Below are positions 23,940 to 31,629 of a DNA stretch of 42,134 bases, piece after piece. Each line of letters opens with the position of its first letter. Within the stretch, counting starts at the first letter, position 1. Source of the DNA: Bacteroidota bacterium (lineage in GTDB: Bacteria > Bacteroidota > Ignavibacteria > Ignavibacteriales > Melioribacteraceae); contig JAEXUB010000248.1 in the NCBI GenBank assembly GCA_023453125.1, forward strand, positions 1-42,134, in the 5' to 3' direction. Made by a program: the position numbers and the translations under genes. The notes beneath the pieces were generated by a model that was not told the DNA's origin, searched no databases, and was given only the letters and a program-made list of their open reading frames with translations.

Positions 23940-26117
23940 TCAGAACTTAACTCCCATTTCTTTAAGGAGGAAACCGCCCTCGTTGAATTTCTGGGTTACC
24001 CAAAGAACGTAACGCATGTCAACGCCAATAGAACGGCTGTAGGATTCGTTCCAGGCATAGTCATTAATGGTCGCGCTGTAGGAACGGTCAAAATTTACAC
24101 CTATAATTTCACCGTAGGCATTAAGAATAGGACTTCCTGAATTTCCTCCGGTTGTATCCATATCATAAAGAATAGCTACGGGTAATCCTTTGGCTTTCTT
24201 GCTGTAGAACTGTCCGTAATCTTTTTTCTCATATAATTCTTTCAGTTTTTCGGGAATTACAAAATCTCCTCCCTGGTAACTTTTCTCAATTACCCCGTCA
24301 AGAGTTGTAACAGGTCTGAAATAAGTTGCATCGGCAGGGCTGTATCCTTTAACGTGTCCGTATGTAAGGCGGAGCGTGCTGTTTGCATCGGGAATAAATG
24401 ATTTATTCTTGTATGCTGCTTTAGCGTCCACAAAGGATGCGAGAAGCTTATTCAGATTTCCATTTATCTTCTCATTTTCGCTGTTTACAAATGCTCTCTG
24501 TTCCGAGATTTCCTTAGCGAATTTAACAAGAGGATCATTTAAGATTTCGGCAGGTGATTTAGCAAGAAGCTCTTCCATCTTTGCCTTGTCAACTGCTGCG
24601 GATTTCAAGAGGAAATTATTGACAAAGTTCTCAACCCCTTCTTCCGTGGTATTTGAACCGAGAGCATTCTGCAATGCTTTAATTTTTGAACCGGCCTCGA
24701 ATTTAATAGCATCCTTCAAAACTTTTAAAATAAGAGGATTTTCTGTTTTGCCGTCGAATGATGCCGCATTGTTAATGATTCCGTTTTTTGTATTAACAAG
24801 GCTTTCCCCTTTATAAAGAGTCTTTCTTTCGCTTTCCGGCTTGCTTGTTTCAACTGCAAAATCGTATGCTGCAGAAGCATTTCTTAATATAGAGGACTGG
24901 CCTACGCCTGAGCCGAAGAATAGTGATGCCTGTGCAATATTCATAAGTTTTTTGTATTCGCGGTCCAGGTCATCGAAAAGTGTGCCGTACATTTTTTTCA
25001 ATTTGGCATCCCCTTCAATGAATTTCTTCATAAGGATTTCTTCCTGTCTCTTCTGCTCAACAAGCTGAATTTTTCTCAATCCTTCAATCTTGCCCTTATA
25101 ATTTTTCATTGTATTGGCGAGGCCTTTAATACGCGAAGCGTATCTTAATTCGAGCGCTGTATTTCCCTTGCTTATGCTCTGCATTGTGTTAATCTGGAAT
25201 TCATATAAGTCGGAAATATATGGGAGCTGATATTTATACTGATAGTCAACAAACTGCCACGGGCGGTGACGGAAAGTTGTTCCCGGGTATCCGAGAATAA
25301 ATAAAAAGTCCCCTTCTTCTGCTCCTTTAGGATTTACCTTGAGCCATTTTTTCGGTTTGTAAGGGACGTTCTCTTTTGAGTATCCTGCAGAACTGCCATC
25401 GGGAGCTACATAAGCGCGGAGGAATGAGAAGTCGCCTGTATGGCGTGGCCAGACCCAGTTATCGGTCTCGCCTCCGAATTCACCGATTGCTCTCGGAGGA
25501 GCATAAACAAGGCGTACGTCGCGGATTGTTTTGTATTTAAAAAGTACGTAAGTCTTTCCAATGAACATTTCGGAAACCTGACCTTCAATAGATTTTGCCC
25601 TGTCGGTAGCTGCCTGGGCAATTTCCTGTCTCTTCTTTGCGATAACCTGAATTCTTTCAACGGGGTCGGTAACATTTTCTACTGCTTTAAGAATTTTATC
25701 TGAAACATCTTCATACGATTCCATAATTCTTACAATTCCGCCCCTGTTTGGAATTTCCTCTTCGCGGGTCTTTGCAGAGAAACCGTTCTGAAGGTAATTC
25801 TTTTCGGGGGTGCTGGCAGCGCTAATTGCGCCGAATGCACAATGGTGATTGGTAATAATTAATCCGTCGGGGGATACAAATGAACCGGTACATCCGCCTA
25901 AAGATACAAGAGCATCTATAAGGCTTATTCCCTGTGGATTGTAAATTTCCTTAGAACTGATTTTCAAACCTGCTTTTTTAAGGTCAACATTTTTTAATTC
26001 ACTTAACGGGTACATTCCTTCTTCCGGAATAGGAGCTACGGAGGGAATCATTCCCATTACGAAAACGAGGAGCAATGCCGACAGGATATAACCTGACTTC
26101 TTTAAGATAGTTTTCAT
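23940..26117 (-). CDS. S46 family dipeptidyl-peptidase, DPP11-like
   Basis: The 725-residue protein has an N-terminal signal sequence (about 1-28) and the PA-clan S46 architecture. The catalytic His lies in TNHHCAFG (H91/H92, the second preceding Cys93). The Asp is in the block GGETDNWVWPRHTGDF (D219 or D229), and the catalytic Ser660 lies in TGGNSGSP. A long helical lid domain lies in between (about 310-590). The enzyme removes dipeptides from the N-terminus of oligopeptides in the periplasm, an activity central to amino-acid use. Arg678 in NFDR lies exactly 18 residues after Ser660, the spacing I recall for Ser655 and Arg673 of Porphyromonas gingivalis DPP11, where Arg gives Asp/Glu preference. 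This supports DPP11-like rather than DPP7-like specificity. It is monocistronic with its own terminator. Confidence 0.93.
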   Translation of the reverse strand: MKTILKKSGYILSALLLVFVMGMIPSVAPIPEEGMYPLSELKNVDLKKAGLKISSKEIYNPQGISLIDALVSLGGCTGSFVSPDGLIITNHHCAFGAISAASTPEKNYLQNGFSAKTREEEIPNRGGIVRIMESYEDVSDKILKAVENVTDPVERIQVIAKKRQEIAQAATDRAKSIEGQVSEMFIGKTYVLFKYKTIRDVRLVYAPPRAIGEFGGETDNWVWPRHTGDFSFLRAYVAPDGSSAGYSKENVPYKPKKWLKVNPKGAEEGDFLFILGYPGTTFRHRPWQFVDYQYKYQLPYISDLYEFQINTMQSISKGNTALELRYASRIKGLANTMKNYKGKIEGLRKIQLVEQKRQEEILMKKFIEGDAKLKKMYGTLFDDLDREYKKLMNIAQASLFFGSGVGQSSILRNASAAYDFAVETSKPESERKTLYKGESLVNTKNGIINNAASFDGKTENPLILKVLKDAIKFEAGSKIKALQNALGSNTTEEGVENFVNNFLLKSAAVDKAKMEELLAKSPAEILNDPLVKFAKEISEQRAFVNSENEKINGNLNKLLASFVDAKAAYKNKSFIPDANSTLRLTYGHVKGYSPADATYFRPVTTLDGVIEKSYQGGDFVIPEKLKELYEKKDYGQFYSKKAKGLPVAILYDMDTTGGNSGSPILNAYGEIIGVNFDRSYSATINDYAWNESYSRSIGVDMRYVLWVTQKFNEGGFLLKEMGVKF

Positions 26118-26262
26118 GCTTTTACCTTTGTTAGTTTATTAGGTGACTCTAAACTATTTAATTTCGGGAAAAATGAGAAACGAATTTTGAGATTTATTAT
26201 TCAAACTGGGGTAAAACAGGGGATGAAAGGTTAAAATTTAAATTGAATCTGAGTAGGGAAAG

Positions 26263-26280
26263 CCGGGGCCGGAGCCCCGG
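26263..26280 (-). terminator. GC-rich hairpin, possible terminator
   Basis: CCGGGGC (26263-26269) pairs with GCCCCGG (26274-26280), loop CGGA. On the minus strand only a short CTTTCCCT follows, so it is a weaker terminator. It lies 18 bases after the stop of the barrel protein gene. Confidence 0.55.
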
Positions 26281-26297
26281 GAAAAACGAATTCTTAT

Positions 26298-26759
26298 TTA
26301 ATCAAAATAGTAGCGTGCGCCTATTGCGGCATCCATATTAAGGGCTGTAGAGGGAATTAGCTTGAAAACGGGGGCAATTTCTACAAAGATATCTACCGGG
26401 GCCTCTTTTAGCATTAATGCCAGTCCGGCAACACCTCTAATTCCGAGGCTGGTCTGGTCTTTATTGCTCCTTATCCGGGCGCCGAATCCGTAATAGAAAT
26501 CAAGCCGGTCAAAACGGGGAAACCAGCGCGATTCGTGATATAAATAATCGGCGTGTATAGATAAGGCATTGCTCGTTTCGACAAAAGAATAGGCAAGTCC
26601 GAAATCAAATGCGTTTTCATCGCTTACCCAATACTTGCCGCTGAATCCGGTTGGCGCGCCTAACATTACACCGAGTCCGAATTTTTTATCCTGTGCTTTT
26701 AGCGATCCGAAAGATATAAATAGTAATGCGATAACAAGAAGCGAAACAGTCCTTTTCAT
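26298..26759 (-). CDS. Small outer-membrane beta-barrel protein, DUF3996-like
   Basis: The 153-residue protein has a signal peptide (MKRTVSLLVIALLFISFGSLKAQ) and an all-beta mature part. Alternating strands with aromatic belts include FGLGVMLGAPTGFSGKYW, FDFGLAYSFV, IHADYLYHESRW, FYYGFGARI, and a closing AAIGARYYFD. The pattern GVxLGxPTGxSGKYW, followed by DYLYH, matches the DUF3996 family, small outer-membrane proteins of unknown role. The last residue (Asp) is not the aromatic residue usually recognised by the barrel assembly machinery, but the preceding YYF is. No function can be assigned. Confidence 0.75.
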   Translation of the reverse strand: MKRTVSLLVIALLFISFGSLKAQDKKFGLGVMLGAPTGFSGKYWVSDENAFDFGLAYSFVETSNALSIHADYLYHESRWFPRFDRLDFYYGFGARIRSNKDQTSLGIRGVAGLALMLKEAPVDIFVEIAPVFKLIPSTALNMDAAIGARYYFD

Positions 26760-26844
26760 TTATTACTCCAATTTGTTTTCCCAAATTTTCCCGCCTGAAA
26801 TATTTCACGCGGGGATTCAAAACAATAATTTTAATTCTCCTCCT

Positions 26845-26879
26845 TTTGACGTAATTTTACATCTGAATGTTACTTTTTG
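26845..26879 (+). promoter_or_regulatory. Weak Bacteroidota-type promoter for the GlmU-like gene
   Basis: TTTG (26845-26848) is followed 22 bases later by TACTTTTTG (26871-26879), one base longer than the TAnnTTTG consensus. The spacing is slightly long, so this is a tentative promoter for the gene starting at 26905. Confidence 0.35.
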
Positions 26880-26904
26880 TTGCAAAAAAAACGGGGGAGC
26901 TTTT

Positions 26905-28413
26905 ATGAGCGGCGATTTAAGAAACGAAATCTATTCACTAACCGATCAGTATTCAGACAATTTTAATTATGAGTTAAAAGATACCGCCATTATTCTGGCG
27001 GCCGGCCACGGAAAGAGAATAAAATCGCAGACTTCTAAAATGCTTCATAAAATATGGGGGGTGCCAACCGTCCTTAGAGTCTTTGAAGCCTGCCGCCGCG
27101 GAATTGAAACCCTTAATACAATTGTAGTTGTGGGAATTAAAGCCGAAGACGTAACCAGGGTAGTTGGTAAAAAAGAGGCCGCCCTATTTGCATATCAAGC
27201 GGAACAAAACGGAACCGGACATGCGGTTCAGGTTGCTCTGGAAAAATTTGACGCCGGCAAATATGAGGGCAGCATTTACGTCCTGCCCGGGGATATGGGG
27301 CTTATAGACGGCGCAACATTGAAATTATTCCGTAATAATTTCCTTAAGTCGGGGGCCGATATGATGGTGCTTACCGGATTGTTTGAAGGGAATTATGTTG
27401 ATAATTATTATGGAAGAATAATCAGGGTTAAGGAAAAAGACGTTAACGGTATTCCTTCGCTGAATGATTTTAGAAAAGTAATTGAAATAATGGAATACAA
27501 GGATATCTTGAGCCTGCCCGAAGAGAAGCCGTATATAGCTAATTACGGGGGGAAGAAATATTCATACACCAGGGAAGAACTGCTCCGCAATAATGAATTT
27601 AATTCGGGGGTATATGTATTTAAATCCGGACATCTCGCTTCCCTTATAAATAAAATTGAATCGAATAACGTACAGAAGGAAATTTATATTACCGACCTTA
27701 TTGCGCTGTTTAATAATTCGGGACTTACAGTGGCGGCCGAAAGTCCTAATGAACAATATGTTCTGATGGGGTTCAATAACAAGTCCGTATTAAAGGAAAT
27801 GGATGCCATTGCAAGACGCAATGCATATGAAAAAATCAAAGACATTATTGAAATAGACGACCCGGATGATTTTTTTATTGACGATAGTGTAATTGAAGAT
27901 ATTATTGAAATGGACAAACTTGGGAAACCGCTCGATATTAAAGTGGGCAGGGGAGTCTACATAGGTCCCGGCGCAAAACTCAATTACAATCTGAACCTTG
28001 AGAAAAACGTATGCATTGAAGCCGACATTAAGTTCGGCGAGAATGTAACTGTCAAGGAGAATGCTCATTTATCCGCATTTGAAGGGCAGAAGATTGAAAT
28101 AGGGAATAATGTTTCAATTTACTGGGGGGACCTAATAAAGGGGAATGTAATAATTGGAGACGGATGCAATATTGAATCGGGAGTTAATATTACCGGAAGC
28201 GGAGAATCCCCTGTGGTAATAGGGAATAATGTTACAATTAAGGGGAACAGTTATATCTTCGGATCAATGATAGGAGACGGATTCCTTATTGAGCGGTGTG
28301 TTCTGATAAATAAGCAGGTTGAAAAGCCTTCTTCTTTCAAGGGGGAAATATTCCAGCTTAAAAATTATATGCCTCATCCCGAAGGAGTTGAAGCAATAAA
28401 AGAATTGAAATAA
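26905..28413 (+). CDS. GlmU-like sugar nucleotidyltransferase with left-handed beta helix
   Basis: The protein has 502 residues from ATG 26905 behind GGGGGAG (26893-26899); a longer frame upstream has no ribosome binding site. The nucleotidyltransferase domain (about 25-330) starts with LAAGHGKRIKS (31-41) and shows EQNGTGHAVQVAL and ITDLIALF, as in GlmU. The usual LAAGxGTRMKS is changed at two positions (T to K, M to I), and the HKI after KMLH is retained. The C-terminal part (about 340-500) has hexapeptide repeats of a left-handed beta helix (IGNNVSIYWGDLIKGNVIIGDG), but no clear acetyltransferase catalytic His-block. It is probably a nucleotide-sugar synthetase of the GlmU/mannose-1-P guanylyltransferase group; the substrate is not assigned. 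Confidence 0.82.
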   Translation: MSGDLRNEIYSLTDQYSDNFNYELKDTAIILAAGHGKRIKSQTSKMLHKIWGVPTVLRVFEACRRGIETLNTIVVVGIKAEDVTRVVGKKEAALFAYQAEQNGTGHAVQVALEKFDAGKYEGSIYVLPGDMGLIDGATLKLFRNNFLKSGADMMVLTGLFEGNYVDNYYGRIIRVKEKDVNGIPSLNDFRKVIEIMEYKDILSLPEEKPYIANYGGKKYSYTREELLRNNEFNSGVYVFKSGHLASLINKIESNNVQKEIYITDLIALFNNSGLTVAAESPNEQYVLMGFNNKSVLKEMDAIARRNAYEKIKDIIEIDDPDDFFIDDSVIEDIIEMDKLGKPLDIKVGRGVYIGPGAKLNYNLNLEKNVCIEADIKFGENVTVKENAHLSAFEGQKIEIGNNVSIYWGDLIKGNVIIGDGCNIESGVNITGSGESPVVIGNNVTIKGNSYIFGSMIGDGFLIERCVLINKQVEKPSSFKGEIFQLKNYMPHPEGVEAIKELK

Positions 28414-28438
28414 AGGAGTGCAAATATTTAAATAAAAA

Positions 28439-28465
28439 ATGCTCTGTCCCTTTCGGGCAGAGCAT
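28439..28465. terminator. Bidirectional terminator between GlmU-like gene and rpsT
   Basis: ATGCTCTGTCCC (28439-28450) pairs with CGGGCAGAGCAT (28454-28465), loop TTT, with near-perfect pairing. It is flanked by A-rich sequence on the left and TAAAATTTT on the right, so it serves both converging genes. Confidence 0.85.
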
Positions 28466-28493
28466 TAAAATTTTAAAGAGGAGGAAAGAGAAA

Positions 28494-28754
28494 TTATTTT
28501 GCAGCTATTTTGTTAACGTGTTTAGCGAGCTGCGATTTTTTTCTTGCAACTGTATTTTTGTGGAGTCTTCCCTTGCTAACGGTTTTATCTAAGTATGATA
28601 CAGCTTCTTTCAATGCAACAGCAGCTTCAGTTTTATCTTTTGTTTCTAATACTTTTTTAACCAGAGTTCTTGACTTGGAGATTGACGCTTTGTTAATCTG
28701 GCGTCTCTTTTCGCTAACTTTAATTCTCTTTTTAGCAGACTTATGATGAGCCAT
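28494..28754 (-). CDS. rpsT: 30S ribosomal protein S20
   Basis: The 86-residue protein is Lys/Arg/Ala-rich. MAHHKSAKKRIKVSEKRRQI at the start and RLHKNTVARKKSQLAKHV near the end are diagnostic of ribosomal protein S20, which binds 16S rRNA in the body of the 30S subunit during early assembly. The length matches the family (about 85-90 residues). It is monocistronic, with its own promoter (28784-28814) and terminator (28439-28465). Confidence 0.98.
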   Translation of the reverse strand: MAHHKSAKKRIKVSEKRRQINKASISKSRTLVKKVLETKDKTEAAVALKEAVSYLDKTVSKGRLHKNTVARKKSQLAKHVNKIAAK

Positions 28755-28783
28755 TTAAATCCCTATTTTTTTAAATTAGTTAA

Positions 28784-28814
28784 CAAATATACGGTAAAAG
28801 AAAAAAAAATCAAA
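28784..28814 (-). promoter_or_regulatory. Bacteroidota-type promoter of rpsT
   Basis: On the minus strand TTTG (28811-28814) is followed after 19 bases by TATATTTG (28784-28791), matching the -33 TTTG and -7 TAnnTTTG elements. The predicted transcription start lies about 20-25 bases upstream of the S20 start codon. Confidence 0.72.
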
Positions 28815-28877
28815 CAAACGGGGGCAAATTTTATTAATCCGGCACTTTACTTGGGGGGCCTCCGGGAATAAAAAAGC

Positions 28878-28908
28878 TCGATTTCGGGCTAAAATCGATA
28901 TTTAGCCC
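28878..28908 (+). repeat. Two mutually exclusive hairpins upstream of queE
   Basis: Hairpin A pairs TCGATTT (28878-28884) with AAATCGA (28892-28898). Hairpin B pairs GGGCTAAA (28886-28893) with TTTAGCCC (28901-28908) and is followed by TCTTTTTCCCC. A and B share bases and cannot form together, as in an attenuator. No preQ1 riboswitch consensus was found. Confidence 0.5.
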
Positions 28909-28950
28909 TCTTTTTCCCCTCCTTTTCTTTTATTATATTATTCTTGTTGT

Positions 28951-28958
28951 TATCTTTG
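28951..28958 (+). promoter_or_regulatory. -7 like promoter element of queE
   Basis: TATCTTTG matches the TAnnTTTG consensus and lies 19-22 bases before the queE start. No exact TTTG -33 element is at the right distance (only T-rich TTTTCTTTT near 28923-28931), so the site is moderate. Confidence 0.5.
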
Positions 28959-28976
28959 CCCCCTATATAAAAGGAT

Positions 28977-29618
28977 ATGATGTTAAAGATTAATGAAATA
29001 TTCCACTCCATTCAAGGGGAGGGTTCCCGCGCCGGAGATCCATGTGTCTTTATCCGCCTTACGGGATGCAACCTTAGATGCACCTATTGCGATACAGCTT
29101 ATGCCTTTGAAGAGGGAGAATTAATTAGCATTGAAGGGATTATTGAACGGGTAAGGGAATTCGGGTGTAATCTGGTTGAAGTGACTGGGGGAGAACCTCT
29201 GATGCAGGATGAATCTGTTGAACTTATGAACCGGCTGAATGAAGAAGGTTTTAATGTTATGCTCGAAACCGGGGGAAGTCTTCCGGTGGATAAGGTAAAT
29301 CCCGCCGTTAAGATAATTCTGGATATGAAATGTCCCTCCAGCGGAATGGCAAAGAAAAACCTTTATGCAAATCTGGAAAAACTTCAGTCTGACGACGAGG
29401 TTAAATTCGTAATTGGGAACAGAGAAGACTTTGAGTGGTCTGTTGAACTCATTAATAGATATCAGATATCGGGTAAATTAACTATTTTATTTTCACCGGT
29501 TTTTAACGAACTGGCACCTTCTGAACTTGCTGAATGGATTCTTAAGGAACGGATAAAAGTCCGGATGCAGATTCAGATGCATAAGTATATTTGGGATCCA
29601 AATAAGAGAGGCGTATGA
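28977..29618 (+). CDS. queE: 7-carboxy-7-deazaguanine synthase QueE
   Basis: The protein has 213 residues from ATG 28977, or 212 from ATG 28980, which has the better spacing to AAAGGA (28970-28975). It is a radical SAM enzyme with the CxxxCxxC cluster C31-NLR-C35-TY-C38, preceded by the substrate-binding IFHSIQGEGSRAG. VEVTGGEPLMQ follows. It converts 6-carboxytetrahydropterin to 7-carboxy-7-deazaguanine in the queuosine pathway. The last 4 bases overlap the queD start (ATGA), and QueD makes the QueE substrate, so the two form an operon. QueC and QueF are not in the window. Confidence 0.95.
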   Translation: MMLKINEIFHSIQGEGSRAGDPCVFIRLTGCNLRCTYCDTAYAFEEGELISIEGIIERVREFGCNLVEVTGGEPLMQDESVELMNRLNEEGFNVMLETGGSLPVDKVNPAVKIILDMKCPSSGMAKKNLYANLEKLQSDDEVKFVIGNREDFEWSVELINRYQISGKLTILFSPVFNELAPSELAEWILKERIKVRMQIQMHKYIWDPNKRGV

Positions 29619-30037
29619 TGAAGATAGCAAAGGAATTCAGATGGGAAATGGGGCACAGGCTTTCTTTCCATAACGGCAAGTGTGTTAATCTGCACGGGCA
29701 TTCCTATAAACTGATAGTGGAATTTGAAGGGACTGTTGACGGCAACGGAATGCTTATGGATTATTATGACGTTAAGACAGTTGTTTCGCCCATAGTCGAT
29801 AAACTTGACCATGCGTTTATGGTATATGATAAAGATACAGATGTTATTAAGGCGCTCGAAGGGCTCGGTTCAAATTTTGTGCTTGTTCCATATCAGCCGA
29901 CCGCCGAAAATATATGCGGTTATTTTTTAAATGAAATTAAATCTGCAGGACTGCCCGGAAATATAACGGGAATAAAAGTTCAGGTGTTTGAAACGGAGAA
30001 CACTTATGCGGAAGATTCAATTAGTTTTAAGCATTAG
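29615..30037 (+). CDS. queD: 6-carboxytetrahydropterin synthase QueD
   Basis: The 140-residue protein has the PTPS/QueD signature. Zinc ligands are His14 (EMGHRLSFH), His27 and His29 (NLHGH), with the catalytic Cys23 in CVNLHGH. Further family motifs are GMLMDYYDVK, LDHAFM and PTAENIC. The C-terminal VFETENTYAEDS carries the substrate Glu. It converts dihydroneopterin triphosphate to 6-carboxytetrahydropterin, the QueE substrate. The start ATG at 29615 or ATG 29618 overlaps the queE stop; the ribosome binding site GAGAGG (29607-29612) suits 29618. Confidence 0.95.
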   Translation: MMKIAKEFRWEMGHRLSFHNGKCVNLHGHSYKLIVEFEGTVDGNGMLMDYYDVKTVVSPIVDKLDHAFMVYDKDTDVIKALEGLGSNFVLVPYQPTAENICGYFLNEIKSAGLPGNITGIKVQVFETENTYAEDSISFKH

Positions 30038-30047
30038 AATATAAGAA

Positions 30048-30073
30048 GGGATTCCCCATTCCTGGGGAATCCC
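30048..30073. terminator. Hairpin between convergent queD and sirtuin genes
   Basis: GGGATTCCCCA (30048-30058) pairs perfectly with TGGGGAATCCC (30063-30073), loop TTCC. The stem is strong. The T tract is poor on the plus side and short (TTCTT) on the minus side. Confidence 0.7.
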
Positions 30074-30079
30074 GCCGGT

Positions 30080-30823
30080 TTACTTTTTAATTTCCTTTAC
30101 CTTCGCAAGAATTTCAGGCAGAATTTCCCCCGATTTGCCGAAAAAAGACTGGTCTGCATATCCTGTAAGCTCTGTCGATTCGATATTTACCTCAACAATG
30201 TATGAGCCGTTTTTACGGGCTGTCAAAGGTATATATGCGGCCGGATAAACTACTGCGGAGGTACCTACAACAAAGCAGATATCGCTCCAGGCGGCAGATT
30301 TCTCCGCTTCGGCAAATACTTCCTGCGGCAGCATCTCTCCGAACCAGACAACATCTGGGCGTACAAGCCCTCTGCACTTTTCGCACTTGGGGGCCTGATC
30401 TGTAAATGTATAATCAGATGAGTTATAAAACGTCCCGCAGTCAACACAGAAGTTTCTTTCAATATTGCCGTGAAGCTCGTAAATAATTTTTGAGCCGGCA
30501 CGTCCGTGCAGATTATCTACGTTTTGGGTAACTACTTTAACGCTTTCGAAATATTTTTCAAATTCGGCAATTGCAATATGCCCCGGATTGGGGGCAGACT
30601 CATTAATTATTTTGCGTCTGTACTGATACCACTCCCAAACCATATCGGGATTTTTCATAAATGCATTAAAATTAGCAAGCTCTTCGGGGCGGAGTTTATT
30701 CCAGATACCGTCTTTACCGCGGAATGTTGAAATGCCGCTTTCTGCCGATATTCCGGCGCCTGTAAAGAAAACTAAAGATTTGGCATTCGAGAGCCTGTTA
30801 ATAAACTCCTGCGGGAATTGCAT
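30080..30823 (-). CDS. cobB: NAD-dependent class III sirtuin deacylase
   Basis: The 247-residue protein shows the sirtuin NAD fold with FFTGAGISAESGISTFRG, TQNVDNLH, and the catalytic His118 in YELHGN. A zinc ribbon is formed by C126, C129, C147 and C150. Tyr66 and Arg69 (YQYR) give the YxxR pair that marks class III sirtuins (SIRT5, E. coli CobB) with preference for succinyl or malonyl lysine. The enzyme removes acyl groups from protein lysines in the cytoplasm. It is last in a five-gene operon, 3 bases after the TPR gene. Confidence 0.95.
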   Translation of the reverse strand: MQFPQEFINRLSNAKSLVFFTGAGISAESGISTFRGKDGIWNKLRPEELANFNAFMKNPDMVWEWYQYRRKIINESAPNPGHIAIAEFEKYFESVKVVTQNVDNLHGRAGSKIIYELHGNIERNFCVDCGTFYNSSDYTFTDQAPKCEKCRGLVRPDVVWFGEMLPQEVFAEAEKSAAWSDICFVVGTSAVVYPAAYIPLTARKNGSYIVEVNIESTELTGYADQSFFGKSGEILPEILAKVKEIKK

Positions 30824-30826
30824 AAT

Positions 30827-31609
30827 TTAATTCTCGTCTTTGATTTCTTCCCAAAGCTTTTTTGCCTCTTCGAGCCTTATTCCGTCCTGGTCATCTTTCT
30901 TCGGGAGTTTAAATGCTTTGTTAAGAGCATCTTTAGCCTCCTTGTACATATCTTCCCTTACAAGAGACTGGGCAAAGTCAACATAGAACATCAGGAAATC
31001 GGGATAAAGTGAAATAGCTTTTTTATATTCTTCAATTGCAATTTCGTTATCGGCCCATCCTAATCCCAAAACGGCTCTGGCCGGTTTCCATTTCTCGCTT
31101 ATCTTTGCGTGTGTTCTTGCAAGAATATAGTGGGAAAGTCCCTGAATTTCATTGCCTCCGTTTCCAAGCTGAATAGCCTTCTGGCAGTCGTCCCGCACCT
31201 GTTTTACAACTCCCGATACCGAAAAGACCCCTTTGAAGAGAGCAATTTTACCATTTGCAATGGCACGGCGGAGATAATTAACCGATTTATCGCCGGCAAG
31301 TTTAACGGCATTATCTGCATAGGAAAGAGCTTTTTCGTAGACAGCCGACTGAGCGTCCTTCTGATCGCCGGTGCTGGCAGGCATAGCATCAGCAAGTTTT
31401 ACATAAGCGCGGCTAATGCGCCAGAGAATTTCCCAATTGTTGGGGAATTTCTTATCGGCTTTAAGAACTGCGTCGAGGGAGGCCTGATTGTTGAATTCAA
31501 AATAGTATTTATCGGAATCTTTGATGTAGCTTTCGAGAGTTTGTGCGAATGATCCTGCGGTAAAAAGGGTAAGAAAGAGCATTCCGCAAATTAATGCTGT
31601 TTTTTTCAT
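30827..31609 (-). CDS. Periplasmic TPR-repeat protein
   Basis: The 260-residue protein has a signal peptide (about 1-22, MKKTALICGMLFLTLFTAGS). Helical TPR-like repeats follow: NNWEILWRISRAYVKLAD, ADNAVKLAGDKSVNYL, ADNEIAIEEYKKAISLYPDF, and MYKEAKDALNKAFKLP. The arrangement resembles RMDN-type TPR proteins of Bacteroidota. TPR proteins mediate protein-protein contacts; no partner can be named. It sits in the middle of an operon with signalling and RNA-processing genes, 20 bases from the YhaM gene and 3 from the sirtuin gene. Confidence 0.8.
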   Translation of the reverse strand: MKKTALICGMLFLTLFTAGSFAQTLESYIKDSDKYYFEFNNQASLDAVLKADKKFPNNWEILWRISRAYVKLADAMPASTGDQKDAQSAVYEKALSYADNAVKLAGDKSVNYLRRAIANGKIALFKGVFSVSGVVKQVRDDCQKAIQLGNGGNEIQGLSHYILARTHAKISEKWKPARAVLGLGWADNEIAIEEYKKAISLYPDFLMFYVDFAQSLVREDMYKEAKDALNKAFKLPKKDDQDGIRLEEAKKLWEEIKDEN

Positions 31610-31629
31610 AATGAATCCGCTGTTAGTTG

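Noticed and set aside
23856..24140. 94-codon plus-strand ORF overlapping the end of the S46 gene
   Set aside because: It runs antisense through the peptidase coding region and its terminator, without a ribosome binding site.
26635..26904. N-terminal extension of the GlmU-like protein
   Set aside because: The extension runs antisense through the neighbouring barrel gene and starts without a ribosome binding site; ATG 26905 has GGGGGAG.
28860..28976. preQ1 riboswitch ahead of queE
   Set aside because: The sequence does not show the preQ1-I aptamer pattern (C-rich/A-rich pseudoknot), and the likely promoter lies downstream of the hairpins.
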